64,000 bases of DNA from Glo-17 sp964549735 (lineage in GTDB: Bacteria > Krumholzibacteriota > Krumholzibacteriia > LZORAL124-64-63). A program made the translations under genes and the position numbers. Shown here piece by piece: positions 55,918 to 63,830 of this stretch. The stretch is from assembly GCA_964549735.1 (NCBI GenBank), contig CAZJWO010000003.1, positions 1 through 64,000 on the forward strand. Reading direction: 5' to 3'. The notes under the pieces were generated by a model. The model was not told the DNA's origin, did no database searches, and saw only the letters and a program-made list of their open reading frames with translations. Within the stretch, counting starts at the first letter, position 1; every line of letters starts with the position of its first letter.

Positions 55918-55952
55918 GCCGACCAATCTAAATGTCATTTAGATTGGTCGGC
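55918..55952. repeat. Perfect 35-bp palindrome between divergent late blocks
   Basis: GCCGACCAATCTAAATG (55918-55934), one T, then its exact reverse complement (55936-55952). The palindrome is 28 bases from the capsid ATG on one side and 27 bases from the ATG at 55980 on the other. It is AT-rich in the centre and GC-rich at the ends. It may be an operator or a recombination/inversion junction. Confidence 0.75.
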
Positions 55953-55979
55953 TCGTTAGCGCGGTGTCACCGTGGGCGC

Positions 55980-56537
55980 ATGGCACAGGAACTCGCATAC
56001 CTCCCCGATCAGTTCGCGGCCGGGACCACCGTCTGCTATCGCAGGCGGCTGACGGATTACCCTGCATCCGCCGGTTGGACGCTCCAGGTCCACCTGGCCG
56101 GCGCGAGCGTGCTCGCCAAGACGGCCGCCGCCGATGGCGACGACTTCATCGTCACGATCGAGGCCACGGACACCGAGGCCGACTTCGCCGCCGGGCTGTA
56201 CAAGTGGGTCGAGCGGGTCTCGAACGCGGGCGGCGAGGTCTACGAGGTGGGCCGCGGCTCCGTCACGATCCTGCCCAACCTGGCCGAGGCCTCCGAGGGC
56301 AGCGAGCAGGAGTGGATCGAGAGGGCGATCGCCATGCTGCGGGCCCACATCGAGGGCCGGCTGCCGGCCGGCATGGAGAGCTACCAGATCGCCGGGCGTG
56401 TGGTGGCGAAGATGCCGATCCGGGAGGCTGTCAGCCTCCTGTCCAGCCTCGAGTCCCGCCTGGCTGGTCTGCAGAAGCCGGGATTCGTCACCCGACCCGT
56501 GCTCGTGTCGTTCACCAAGCCCGGGTTCGAGCGATGA
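55980..56537 (+). CDS. Phage protein in gpW position ahead of portal
   Basis: The 185-residue protein has an Ig-like N-terminal half (FAAGTTVCYRRRLTDYPASAGWTLQVHLAGASVLAKTAAADGDD) and a helical C-terminal part (WIERAIAMLRAHIEGRLPAGMESYQIAGRVVAKMPIREAVSLLSSLESRL). It is placed where gpW-like joining proteins stand, just before the portal, and overlaps it by ATGA. Ribosome binding site is weak. Function by position only. Confidence 0.55.
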   Translation: MAQELAYLPDQFAAGTTVCYRRRLTDYPASAGWTLQVHLAGASVLAKTAAADGDDFIVTIEATDTEADFAAGLYKWVERVSNAGGEVYEVGRGSVTILPNLAEASEGSEQEWIERAIAMLRAHIEGRLPAGMESYQIAGRVVAKMPIREAVSLLSSLESRLAGLQKPGFVTRPVLVSFTKPGFER

Positions 56538-58066
56538 AGCGGCCGCTGCACAAGCGTCTCGGGCGGGCGGTCCGACTCGCCTGGCGCGAACTCCGCGGCC
56601 AGCGAGGCGTGTTCGACGGGGCGGGAGTCCACCGGTTGCTCCTGGACTGGATCGCCCAGACCCGGTCTGCGGACGAAGAAGTCCGCGGCGACATCCGCAT
56701 GCTGCGGGCCCGCGCCCGCGAGCTCGGCCGCAACAACAGCTACGTCAAACGCTACTTCCGCCTGCTGGTGAACAACGTGATCGGGCCCATGGGGATCAAG
56801 CTGCAGGCCCAGGTCTGGGCCGGGGAACAGCCCGACTCCAAGGCCAACGCCGCGATCGAAGAGGCGTGGAACGCCTGGGCCAATGCTCCGGTGACGGTCG
56901 ACGGTCGGCTCACGCTGCGCCGATTCGAGAAGGTGATCCTCAAGACCATGGCCTGCGACGGCGAGGCCTTCGTCCGTCTGTGGCGGGGGTTCGAGGGCAA
57001 CGCCCATGGCCTGGCCCTGCAGGCGATCGATGCCGACCTGATCGACGAGACTCTCAACCGCCCTCGTCGCGGAACGCAGAACGAGATCCGTATGGGCGTG
57101 GAGATCGACGCCATCGGGAGGGCGGTCGGATTCTGGGTGTGGGATTCGGTCGGCACGGACCTGTTGCGCGAGCGGTACTTCGTCCCGGCCGCGGAAATGC
57201 TCCACCTCTACGACCCCGAGCGCGTGAACCAGACCAGGGGCGTGACGTGGGTGCACTCGGTCATGGTGCCGGCGCACATGCTGAACGCCTACGAGGAGTC
57301 GGAGGCGGTCGCGGCCAGGATCGGGGCCTCGAAGATGGGGCTGTTCGAGAAGCGAAGCGATTCGCTGGCCGGCGACCTGGCCAGCGATCCCAAGCCCGCG
57401 ACCATGGAGGCCAACCCCGGGACGTTCGAGATTGTCCCCGATGGCTACGAGTTCAAGGCCTGGGAGCCGGATCACCCGACGGCTCAGTTCCCGGCGTTCA
57501 TCAAGCAGATGCTCCGGAAGATCGCCTCCGGGTTCAGCGTCTTCTACAACGTCCTGGCCAACGACGCCGAGGGCGTCAGCTACTCCACGATGCGGAGCTT
57601 TGCCTTGGTGGAGCGCGACGATTGGCGCTCCATCCAGCAGGACTTCATCGACATGTGGCGGCGGCCGCTGTACGCGGCCTGGCTCGGCATGGCGCTGCTG
57701 ACTGGCAGCCTGAAGCTCGGCTCCCGCGATCCCTCCCGCTACATGGCGGTCCGACACCGTCCTCGGGGTTGGCAGTGGATCGATCCCGAGAAAGAGGCGA
57801 AGGCCGCCGTGCTCTCGATTCAGAACGGCCTGGGGACGAGGACCGGGTTCCTGGCGGAGAAGGGCGAGGACATCGAGGACGTCTTTGCCGAGTTGGCCCG
57901 GGAGCAGGATCTGGCCAAGGAGTACGGGTTGTCGATCTCCGGGGCAACAGCGGCGACGAGCGAGCCGGCGGAGGATCAACCCAAGGACGCCGAGGGTGAC
58001 GAGGAAGAGATTGACGAGGACCAGGCCGAAGTCGAAGACGAGGAAACGGAGTCGGCGACTCGATGA
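56534..58066 (+). CDS. Phage portal protein (lambda family)
   Basis: The 510-residue portal has the lambda portal signature: helical start RAVRLAWRELRGQRGVFDGAGVHRLLLDWIAQTRSADEEVRGDIRMLRARARELGRNNSYVKRYFRLLVNNVIGPMGIKLQAQV, then ACDGEAFVRLWR and VPAAEMLHLYDPERVNQTRGVTWVHSVM. The C terminus is highly acidic. It forms the dodecameric DNA-entry ring. Here it is transcribed away from the capsid and terminase genes, which is unusual. Confidence 0.93.
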   Translation: MKRPLHKRLGRAVRLAWRELRGQRGVFDGAGVHRLLLDWIAQTRSADEEVRGDIRMLRARARELGRNNSYVKRYFRLLVNNVIGPMGIKLQAQVWAGEQPDSKANAAIEEAWNAWANAPVTVDGRLTLRRFEKVILKTMACDGEAFVRLWRGFEGNAHGLALQAIDADLIDETLNRPRRGTQNEIRMGVEIDAIGRAVGFWVWDSVGTDLLRERYFVPAAEMLHLYDPERVNQTRGVTWVHSVMVPAHMLNAYEESEAVAARIGASKMGLFEKRSDSLAGDLASDPKPATMEANPGTFEIVPDGYEFKAWEPDHPTAQFPAFIKQMLRKIASGFSVFYNVLANDAEGVSYSTMRSFALVERDDWRSIQQDFIDMWRRPLYAAWLGMALLTGSLKLGSRDPSRYMAVRHRPRGWQWIDPEKEAKAAVLSIQNGLGTRTGFLAEKGEDIEDVFAELAREQDLAKEYGLSISGATAATSEPAEDQPKDAEGDEEEIDEDQAEVEDEETESATR

Positions 58067-58124
58067 GTGATCTACAAAGCCCGATGGATGCCCCAAGCAA
58101 GGGGCGGAACGGAGAGGTTGGAAC

Positions 58125-58502
58125 GTGAGAACGATGGTCATCTGCTCGGTGCTGCTGGTCCTGGCTGCGGCACTGTTCCCTCTGCTCGGCAAGGCCGCAC
58201 AGGACGGCACGGTCGCCGAAGCCACCGGGTTTGTGCCGTTCTATGGTACCGGACCGGTGGGATCGAAAAAGGCGCACATCCTCGACATGTACGCGTTGCC
58301 CGACCTGGGGACGGTCTACATGTCGTTCTGGGTCTACGACGACGCTGCCGAGATCTGGTCCCGGCTCAAGCCGAAGGCGGCGCTGGGGGACACAATCTTC
58401 CCTCTGAGAGAGGGACTACCGGTCCGCTTCATCTTCGAGCCGAACGCGCCGGACGCGGTCTATCTCTCGGGAGATGGCCGGGCGGACCTGATGTGGGAGT
58501 GA
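58125..58502 (+). CDS. Secreted protein of unknown function
   Basis: The 125-residue product has a signal peptide (MVICSVLLVLAAALFPLLGKAA) and a mature part reading AEATGFVPFYGTGPVGSKKAHILDMYALPDLGTVYMSFWVYDD. A GTG at 58125 and ATG at 58134 are both possible starts. It lies between the portal and lysis genes. No family recognised; a phage-borne secreted protein may modify the host or act in lysis. Confidence 0.5.
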   Translation: MRTMVICSVLLVLAAALFPLLGKAAQDGTVAEATGFVPFYGTGPVGSKKAHILDMYALPDLGTVYMSFWVYDDAAEIWSRLKPKAALGDTIFPLREGLPVRFIFEPNAPDAVYLSGDGRADLMWE

Positions 58503-58508
58503 TTCGCC

Positions 58509-59000
58509 ATGCGTAGCCGATCCTGCATCGTGATCATCCTCTGGCTGGTGGCGGCTCCCATTGGTGCCTGGGCCCAGTACGGCGGAGAAGTGCACAACGG
58601 TGGTTGGGCCAATGGCACCGGCGTGCTCTTGCCACCGCGGACTCCAGTCGAGGCGCCCGATCCGGTCCTACTGGTCCTCCTGCCGCAGACGTCCTTCACA
58701 GCCGGCGGCACCAACGCGTTCGCCTACATCTTCATGAACGCTCCGCTGTCGGAGGCCAGAGCCAGGATACGGATCGTCCGCGTCAGCGATTCGGTGGTCG
58801 TGGGGACCGGCAATTGGACGTCGACATCGACCAACCGGACTCTGGTATCCGGCCTGGTGGTCGGGGAGACCTACCGGGTCGATGTGGAACTCGAGGCCCT
58901 GACACAAGCGTGGCTGAGCGTGCCCTGGTACACCCTGATCGCCTCCTACGTGCAGCCGAGCAAATTCGATCCGCCGTTCGATTGGGACCTGCAAGGGTGA
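58509..59000 (+). CDS. Secreted beta-rich protein of unknown function
   Basis: The 163-residue protein has a signal peptide (RSCIVIILWLVAAPIGAWAQ) and mature sequence with VLLVLLPQTSFTAGGTNAFAYIFMNAPLSEARARIRIVRVSDSVVVGTGNWTSTSTNRTLVSGLVVGETYRVDVELE, an Ig/fibronectin-like strand pattern. It begins 7 bases after the preceding gene. Unknown function; possibly exported as part of a phage-lysogen trait or a lysis factor. Confidence 0.5.
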   Translation: MRSRSCIVIILWLVAAPIGAWAQYGGEVHNGGWANGTGVLLPPRTPVEAPDPVLLVLLPQTSFTAGGTNAFAYIFMNAPLSEARARIRIVRVSDSVVVGTGNWTSTSTNRTLVSGLVVGETYRVDVELEALTQAWLSVPWYTLIASYVQPSKFDPPFDWDLQG

Positions 59001-59010
59001 AAGGCAGTCG

Positions 59011-59370
59011 ATGGAACTGACGTTGGAAGTGGCCCGCAGCTTGGGGCTCGGAGGGCTCGGATTGATGGCGACGATGCTGGCCGTGAGGTTGGCCATCCAG
59101 ACCGTCGACCTCGCGCGGACCCAGCTGTGGCGACGGAACGGAAACAACGGGACGAAGGTCGCCTTCGACGAACTGAAGGTCGTCTGCCCGCTGGCTCCGG
59201 GACGCCACTCCCTGGACGACGTGCACGAGGTGCTCGTCCAGATCCAGTCGGGCATGGAGCGGCTCAACGAGACCCAGAAGGTGATCGAGTCGGACATGAA
59301 GGACCGCAGCCAGCGGCTGTGCGACATCCTCGGGGCCCTGCGCCTCGAACTGGCCCGAAGGGAGGGCTGA
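59011..59370 (+). CDS. Small membrane protein of the lysis cluster
   Basis: The 119-residue protein has a N-terminal hydrophobic segment (LGLGGLGLMATMLAVRLAIQ) and a charged C-terminal helix (VHEVLVQIQSGMERLNETQKVIESDMKDRSQRLCDIL). Single membrane span plus coiled-coil tail is compatible with a spanin- or holin-like function. It is next to the endolysin gene. Confidence 0.5.
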   Translation: MELTLEVARSLGLGGLGLMATMLAVRLAIQTVDLARTQLWRRNGNNGTKVAFDELKVVCPLAPGRHSLDDVHEVLVQIQSGMERLNETQKVIESDMKDRSQRLCDILGALRLELARREG

Positions 59371-59371
59371 C

Positions 59372-59866
59372 GTGACCAGCAGAGAACTCTTCGACCGAGC
59401 GATCGAGGTCGTCCTCGAGCACGAGGGAGAGGCATACACCGACAACCCGCTCGACCGGGGCGGGCCGACCAAGTTCGGGATTGCCCAGCGGTGGAATCCG
59501 GATCTGGACGTGGCGAGCCTCACGCGAGAGCAAGCGATCGAGGTCTACTGGGAGAGGTACTGGCACGGACACCGGTACGAGTTCCTGCCCGAGGCGATCG
59601 CCATCAAGGTGTTTGATCTGGCTGTCAACCTGGGGAACCGAACGGCAGTGAAGTGTCTCCAGCGGGCGCTACAGGCTTGCGACCTGCGGGTCGTGATCGA
59701 CGGTCTCTTGGGCACCGAAAGCTGTGGGGCTGCAAGACAAGCTGATCAGAAGGCTCTGATGGCGGCATTAAGGTCCGAGGCTGCTGGCGAATACCGGCTC
59801 CTTGTGGCTCGGCACTCGGACCAGATCGTGTTCCAGGGCGGTTGGCTTAACCGCGCGTACGCCTGA
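59372..59866 (+). CDS. Endolysin, glycoside hydrolase family 108
   Basis: The 164-residue enzyme starts with GTG and has the GH108 pattern ELFDRAIEVVLEHEGEAYTDNPLDRGGPTKFGIAQRWNPDLDVASLTREQAIEVYWERYW, with the catalytic Glu in EHEGE. The rest includes FDLAVNLGNRTAVKCLQRAL, a peptidoglycan-binding-like helix. It cleaves peptidoglycan at lysis. It is two bases from the upstream stop. Confidence 0.93.
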   Translation: MTSRELFDRAIEVVLEHEGEAYTDNPLDRGGPTKFGIAQRWNPDLDVASLTREQAIEVYWERYWHGHRYEFLPEAIAIKVFDLAVNLGNRTAVKCLQRALQACDLRVVIDGLLGTESCGAARQADQKALMAALRSEAAGEYRLLVARHSDQIVFQGGWLNRAYA

Positions 59867-59877
59867 GAGGAGACCAC

Positions 59878-60282
59878 ATGGTAGGAGAAATCCTGGGCAT
59901 TTTGGGGAAGGTTGCCGGCGGAGTCGCTGACCGCCTTTTCCCGGACCCGGAGCAGGAACTGAAACGGATCGAGCTGCAGCAGGCGCTGCAGGCGGCGGTC
60001 CTGGAACGGACCTCTGAGATCGAACGGGCGGCCGCGGAGGTCGTCAAGGCCGAGGCGCAGGGCCAGAGCTGGCTCCAGCGGACCTGGCGGCCGATCACCA
60101 TGTTGGTCTTTGTCGGGTTGATCGTGGCCCGATGGCTGGGATGGTCGGCACCGAATTTGCCCGAGGCTGAGGCGCTCAAACTCTGGAGCATTGTTGAAAT
60201 CGGCCTCGGTGGCTACGTTATCGGCCGATCTGCTGAAAAGACCCTTCCGGGCCTCATTCAGGCGATGAAGAAAGGCGATTGA
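59878..60282 (+). CDS. Holin (3TMs-type) candidate
   Basis: The 134-residue protein has a charged N-terminal helical domain (FPDPEQELKRIELQQALQAAVLERTSEIERAAAEVVKAEAQGQSWLQRTWRPITML) and at least two hydrophobic segments (ITMLVFVGLIVARWLGW and WSIVEIGLGGYVIGRSA), the arrangement of 3TM holins. It would form the membrane hole for endolysin release. A GAGAGGAG lies upstream. Last gene of the phage block on this strand. Confidence 0.8.
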   Translation: MVGEILGILGKVAGGVADRLFPDPEQELKRIELQQALQAAVLERTSEIERAAAEVVKAEAQGQSWLQRTWRPITMLVFVGLIVARWLGWSAPNLPEAEALKLWSIVEIGLGGYVIGRSAEKTLPGLIQAMKKGD

Positions 60283-60473
60283 TCAATACCATGCAATGCT
60301 GCTAGGCATTTAGGGGGCGGGCGGCACTGCACGATGTCGGAGGATCGCACGCCACGCAGGCGTCGACCTGCACGTGCCGTGTATTCTGTTTTAATATAAT
60401 CAGTTACAAAACATTTTGCCGAAAATGAGACTACGCTAGGACGGCATAAATTAGGCGAAAAAAAACTTGTGAA
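60283..60473. other. AT-rich junction between phage and methyltransferase locus
   Basis: GC content drops sharply here, with AT-rich runs such as TTTTAATATAATCAG near 60390-60405. No gene is evident. The change in composition suggests a boundary between DNA of different origin. Confidence 0.5.
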
Positions 60474-60500
60474 TGCACCAGAATGGTGTAAAGTGGTGCA
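60474..60500 (+). promoter_or_regulatory. Ribbon-helix-helix operator candidate with three half-sites
   Basis: TGCACCA (60474-60480) and TGGTGCA (60494-60500) form an inverted repeat, and a further TGGTG occurs at 60484-60488, so half-sites are spaced by about one helical turn. A TTGTGA...TAAAGT pair with 16-base spacer (60467-60494) overlaps the array. It probably binds the protein encoded at 60516. Confidence 0.55.
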
Positions 60501-60515
60501 CCCTAGGAGGGTGCT

Positions 60516-60728
60516 ATGGCGAGAAAGAGAAAGCGGCCTGATCCAGGCATGTCCCGCGCGTCCGTGAGCTTACCTGTGGAAGACTACGCGGAGATCGAGC
60601 GTATAGCACAGCAGAACCGCGTGTCTATCGCATGGGTGATCCGAGAGGCAGTCACTCAGTACCTAGCGGAGAGGAGTCCGCTTTTTCGCGCCTCCGAGAT
60701 TGCTCGCACACACCAAGGCGGCCAATAG
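60516..60728 (+). CDS. CopG-type ribbon-helix-helix protein
   Basis: The 70-residue protein has ASVSLPVEDYAEIERIAQQNRVSIAWVIREAVTQYLAE, a standard ribbon-helix-helix with a beta strand (ASVSLP) and two helices. Start ATG has TAGGAGGGTG upstream. It probably represses its own operon through the half-sites at 60474-60500. It sits directly ahead of the adenine methyltransferase, as a regulator in a restriction-modification locus would. Its stop lies inside a possible TTG-start extension of the methyltransferase. Confidence 0.8.
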   Translation: MARKRKRPDPGMSRASVSLPVEDYAEIERIAQQNRVSIAWVIREAVTQYLAERSPLFRASEIARTHQGGQ

Positions 60729-60780
60729 GGCAGGCCGTATCCTGCAGATTTTGGATTCAAGCAAGGGAGTGCCTTCAAGA

Positions 60781-62958
60781 ATGGGCCCAGGAACGACACT
60801 AAGTGCAGCTACCGAAACCCGGGCTCGCCATATCAGGCGTGCGGTTTTGCTACTGCAGCGAGGCCTGAAAGACCAAGCCATTGCCAAGTCGTTCAAGAGT
60901 CAATTCGGACCACGGTGGCAGTCGTCTATCCAGGTTGATGTCGACATACCTAGTCGAGCCGCGTGGGCGTTGGTCACGAGTCGAATCGTAGGCCGGCTGA
61001 CTGGGGGGCTTGGTTGCACTGCAAACCTCCAAGACACCGAAGCCTGGTTCTTGGGTCCGTTGGCGGGCCATGTAGATTCTCTTGCAAGGCAAATCTCGGC
61101 GTCGACAGATAAGTTTGTCTGCGAGGAGATGGAGCGAATCCGATTCGACCAGGAGTTATCGGACCTGCTGCCCTATGTGTTGGAAATACACGGTCCCGGC
61201 AGTCGGGCGAGTGTCATGCGTGACCCGAGTACTCGAGTTGCCCGAGACACGAAACGTACTAATGGAGTTTTCTACACGCCGCCAGATGTAGCGAAATACA
61301 TGGCGAGGGTGGCTCTGAACGGGCCGTCCTTTCGCAACCAGGGTTCGCGCTGCCTAGACCCGGCCTGTGGGACGGGCGTCTTCCTTCGCGCGGTGTTGAA
61401 TGATAGTTCGGTCAAGCAGAAGGAGTCTTTCCAGTTTGCGTTGGACTCCCTTTTCGGAATCGATATTTCTCCGCATGCAGTTGAATCTGCATGCTTCGTT
61501 CTACTCCACGACTTGCTTCAGCGATGCAGGCCCATGCAAGTAGATCCGTGGTCTGTGTGGCATGCACTCAGACTTAATTTTGCCGTAGCTGATTCGACCG
61601 AGCTCGTGCCGCCATCTGGCGATCAATCTAGGTCTGCTGATGTCAGAAAAGAGGTTCAGCAAGAGCTCATCCAGGGGAAAGCTCTTCATGCGGCAGAGGG
61701 TGGTCCAGACACCTTGAACCTTGATCGTGGTTCGTCTCTCTTCAATGGAACTCGAAGACTAGATGGGCTCTTTCCTGACGTATTCGAGGGCTTCGATGTA
61801 CTCATCTGCAATCCGCCGTATGCTCAAATTGCGCGTAGGGGTTCTGTCGATAGTTCGTTCCCAGAATACGAGTGCCTGCGTTCTGGTGTGGGCCCATCTG
61901 GCAATCTGTATCCGCTCTTCATTGAGATGACTTGGCGTTTCACGCGTCCAACGCACTCGTCTTCGGCGCTCGTTGTTCCCCTGTCAATCGCCTACCATCG
62001 CGGGCGGCAGTTTGTAGAGTGTCGAAAAGCTATGGTGAATAAAGGCGGCGCGTGGAAGTTCGCGTTTTTCGATCGTGAACCTCATGCTCTATTTGGAGAG
62101 GACGTAAAGACCCGCAACGCTATCATCTTCCGAAATGAACGATCTGGGGACAGACCGCGAGGGGACTCATCTGCGGTATACAGTGGGCCTCTGCGGAGAT
62201 GGACAAGCAGAACTCGGCAAGAACTCTTTGAATCCATTGATTTCACCCGACTGCCTACTTCCGACATTGGGGAAGGGATACCCAAAATCGGGGGAGAGGA
62301 GCAAACAAGAACTCTCGGGGTTCTGAGGGGCCTCTCCCAGCGCTTGCGTACTAGTTGGGTGACGGCTGGCTCCTGTCTGCCAGAAGAAACTTTTTGTGAG
62401 CAATTCGAGCCAGTCGTCTATGTCGCCGGGACAGCGTATAACTTCTTGAATGTCTTCAGGCCCCAGGCTACGAGAACCTGTGGCGATCGGGTTATGAGCC
62501 AAAGTCGCGTGGCTCGCCTACAGTTCTCTGATGAGAATGATGCGTCGGCCGTATTCGCGATTCTAAGTAGCCGATTCGTGTTTTGGATGTGGCACGTTTA
62601 TGGCGACGGTTTTCATGTGCCGCGGTGGTTTTTAGAGGGAATTCCCTTCGACAGGACTAGCTTTACGTCCCAACAGCGAAGACAATTGTCTGGGCTGGGC
62701 ACGGTACTTTGGAAGGAGCTTCAGCACCACACTGTTGTAAGTGTGAATGGTGGTCGTACGACGATCGCCTATCGCCCACTCGCCTGCGATTCGATTCGAG
62801 CCAAGATCGACAGGGTTCTGATTGAGGCCGCGGGCGTCGATATTTCGTTTCAAGAGCATCTTGGTCGCTTCATTCGCGACGTAGTTGTCGTTGATGAGGC
62901 CGATGAACGCCGGGCATCGCTTTGGCCAGGTCTTTCCCGGCAGGAGGCCGCAACATGA
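60781..62958 (+). CDS. N6-adenine DNA methyltransferase (type IIG-like)
   Basis: The ~725-residue protein has SAM motif I RCLDPACGTGVFLRAV and catalytic motif IV DVLICNPPYAQIARRG, so it should transfer methyl to adenine N6. The N-terminal 200 residues are helical and lack an obvious PD-(D/E)XK. The C-terminal 300 residues would hold target recognition (for example FHVPRWFLEGIPF). Start is uncertain: ATG 60781 is used, with GTG 60769 and TTG 60700 as alternatives. Lower GC than the phage region. Confidence 0.85.
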   Translation: MGPGTTLSAATETRARHIRRAVLLLQRGLKDQAIAKSFKSQFGPRWQSSIQVDVDIPSRAAWALVTSRIVGRLTGGLGCTANLQDTEAWFLGPLAGHVDSLARQISASTDKFVCEEMERIRFDQELSDLLPYVLEIHGPGSRASVMRDPSTRVARDTKRTNGVFYTPPDVAKYMARVALNGPSFRNQGSRCLDPACGTGVFLRAVLNDSSVKQKESFQFALDSLFGIDISPHAVESACFVLLHDLLQRCRPMQVDPWSVWHALRLNFAVADSTELVPPSGDQSRSADVRKEVQQELIQGKALHAAEGGPDTLNLDRGSSLFNGTRRLDGLFPDVFEGFDVLICNPPYAQIARRGSVDSSFPEYECLRSGVGPSGNLYPLFIEMTWRFTRPTHSSSALVVPLSIAYHRGRQFVECRKAMVNKGGAWKFAFFDREPHALFGEDVKTRNAIIFRNERSGDRPRGDSSAVYSGPLRRWTSRTRQELFESIDFTRLPTSDIGEGIPKIGGEEQTRTLGVLRGLSQRLRTSWVTAGSCLPEETFCEQFEPVVYVAGTAYNFLNVFRPQATRTCGDRVMSQSRVARLQFSDENDASAVFAILSSRFVFWMWHVYGDGFHVPRWFLEGIPFDRTSFTSQQRRQLSGLGTVLWKELQHHTVVSVNGGRTTIAYRPLACDSIRAKIDRVLIEAAGVDISFQEHLGRFIRDVVVVDEADERRASLWPGLSRQEAAT

Positions 62959-63818
62959 CCGTAAAAACGAGCGTGGACATTAAGGAAAAGAGCAAGGTCA
63001 CCAAAGAAGAGTGGCGGGAGTTTACTAAGACGGTTTGGCACATTGCCAACACAAGCCATGAGAAACACCCCGCTGTTTTTCCTCGGGAGATCCCGCATCG
63101 ATTGGTGAAGATGTTCACTTTTTACGGTGAGACCGTCCTTGATCCTTTTGCTGGGACGGGTACGACGGCAGCAGCGGCGATTCCATTGGGGCGGCGTGCG
63201 GTTTGTGTCGATCAAAGCCAGAAGTACATCAAGATCATTGAGAGTGAGTGTGGGGGGCTGCGCAATGGGCATCCCGAAGATGAGAAGCCGCTGATGGCCG
63301 TGCGGGCAGACAGCCGCAAGCTGCAGTTCATCGAAGACGATTCCATTGGCCTTGTGGTGACCAGCCCTCCGTACTGGAACAAGGCCGACTATGGGAAGGG
63401 GCGAGCCAATCTCGGCAACATTCCGAGCTATGTTCGCTTCATCGAAGAAACTCGGCCCGTTTTTGAGGAGTGCTATCGAGTTCTCAGGCCCGGCAGGAAG
63501 ATCTGCCTCGTAACCGCGAACGTTAACCAACACACTGATCATGGACTCCTGACGTTCCCCCTCGCGACGGATTTCGGCGTACTACTGCGCGACATCGGCT
63601 TTGTGATGATCAACGAGATCATCTGGTCGAAGGACGGAACGGGCGGAAAGTGGGGGTCCTATGGCCAGCAGCGGCCGATTTTTGGGAGCTACCCGTACCC
63701 TCCCAACTTCCTATTCAAGAATGTACACGAGTATGTTCTTATTTTCGCGAAGCCCAACGGAAAGAAGGTTCGCGGTCCCAAGGCGCTGCCCTATGATCAG
63801 ATCATGGAACGCGAATGA
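62955..63818 (+). CDS. DNA methyltransferase with SPPY motif (N4-cytosine type)
   Basis: The 287-residue protein has motif I TVLDPFAGTGTTAAAAIPLGRRAVCVDQSQKY ahead of motif IV VVTSPPYWNKADYG, the reverse of the usual beta-class order. SPPY is typical of N4-cytosine enzymes. It overlaps the adenine methyltransferase stop (ATGA) and has AGGAGG upstream, so both are co-translated. There is no obvious TRD; the C-terminal region (GSYPYPPNFLFKNVHEYVLIFAKPNGK) may contribute. Two methyltransferases of different chemistry in one operon is unusual. Confidence 0.85.
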   Translation: MTVKTSVDIKEKSKVTKEEWREFTKTVWHIANTSHEKHPAVFPREIPHRLVKMFTFYGETVLDPFAGTGTTAAAAIPLGRRAVCVDQSQKYIKIIESECGGLRNGHPEDEKPLMAVRADSRKLQFIEDDSIGLVVTSPPYWNKADYGKGRANLGNIPSYVRFIEETRPVFEECYRVLRPGRKICLVTANVNQHTDHGLLTFPLATDFGVLLRDIGFVMINEIIWSKDGTGGKWGSYGQQRPIFGSYPYPPNFLFKNVHEYVLIFAKPNGKKVRGPKALPYDQIMERE

Positions 63819-63830
63819 TCGACAGTGCGA

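Noticed and set aside
60283..60473. A terminator after the holin gene.
   Set aside because: The region is AT-rich, but I found no stem followed by a T-tract strong enough to call.
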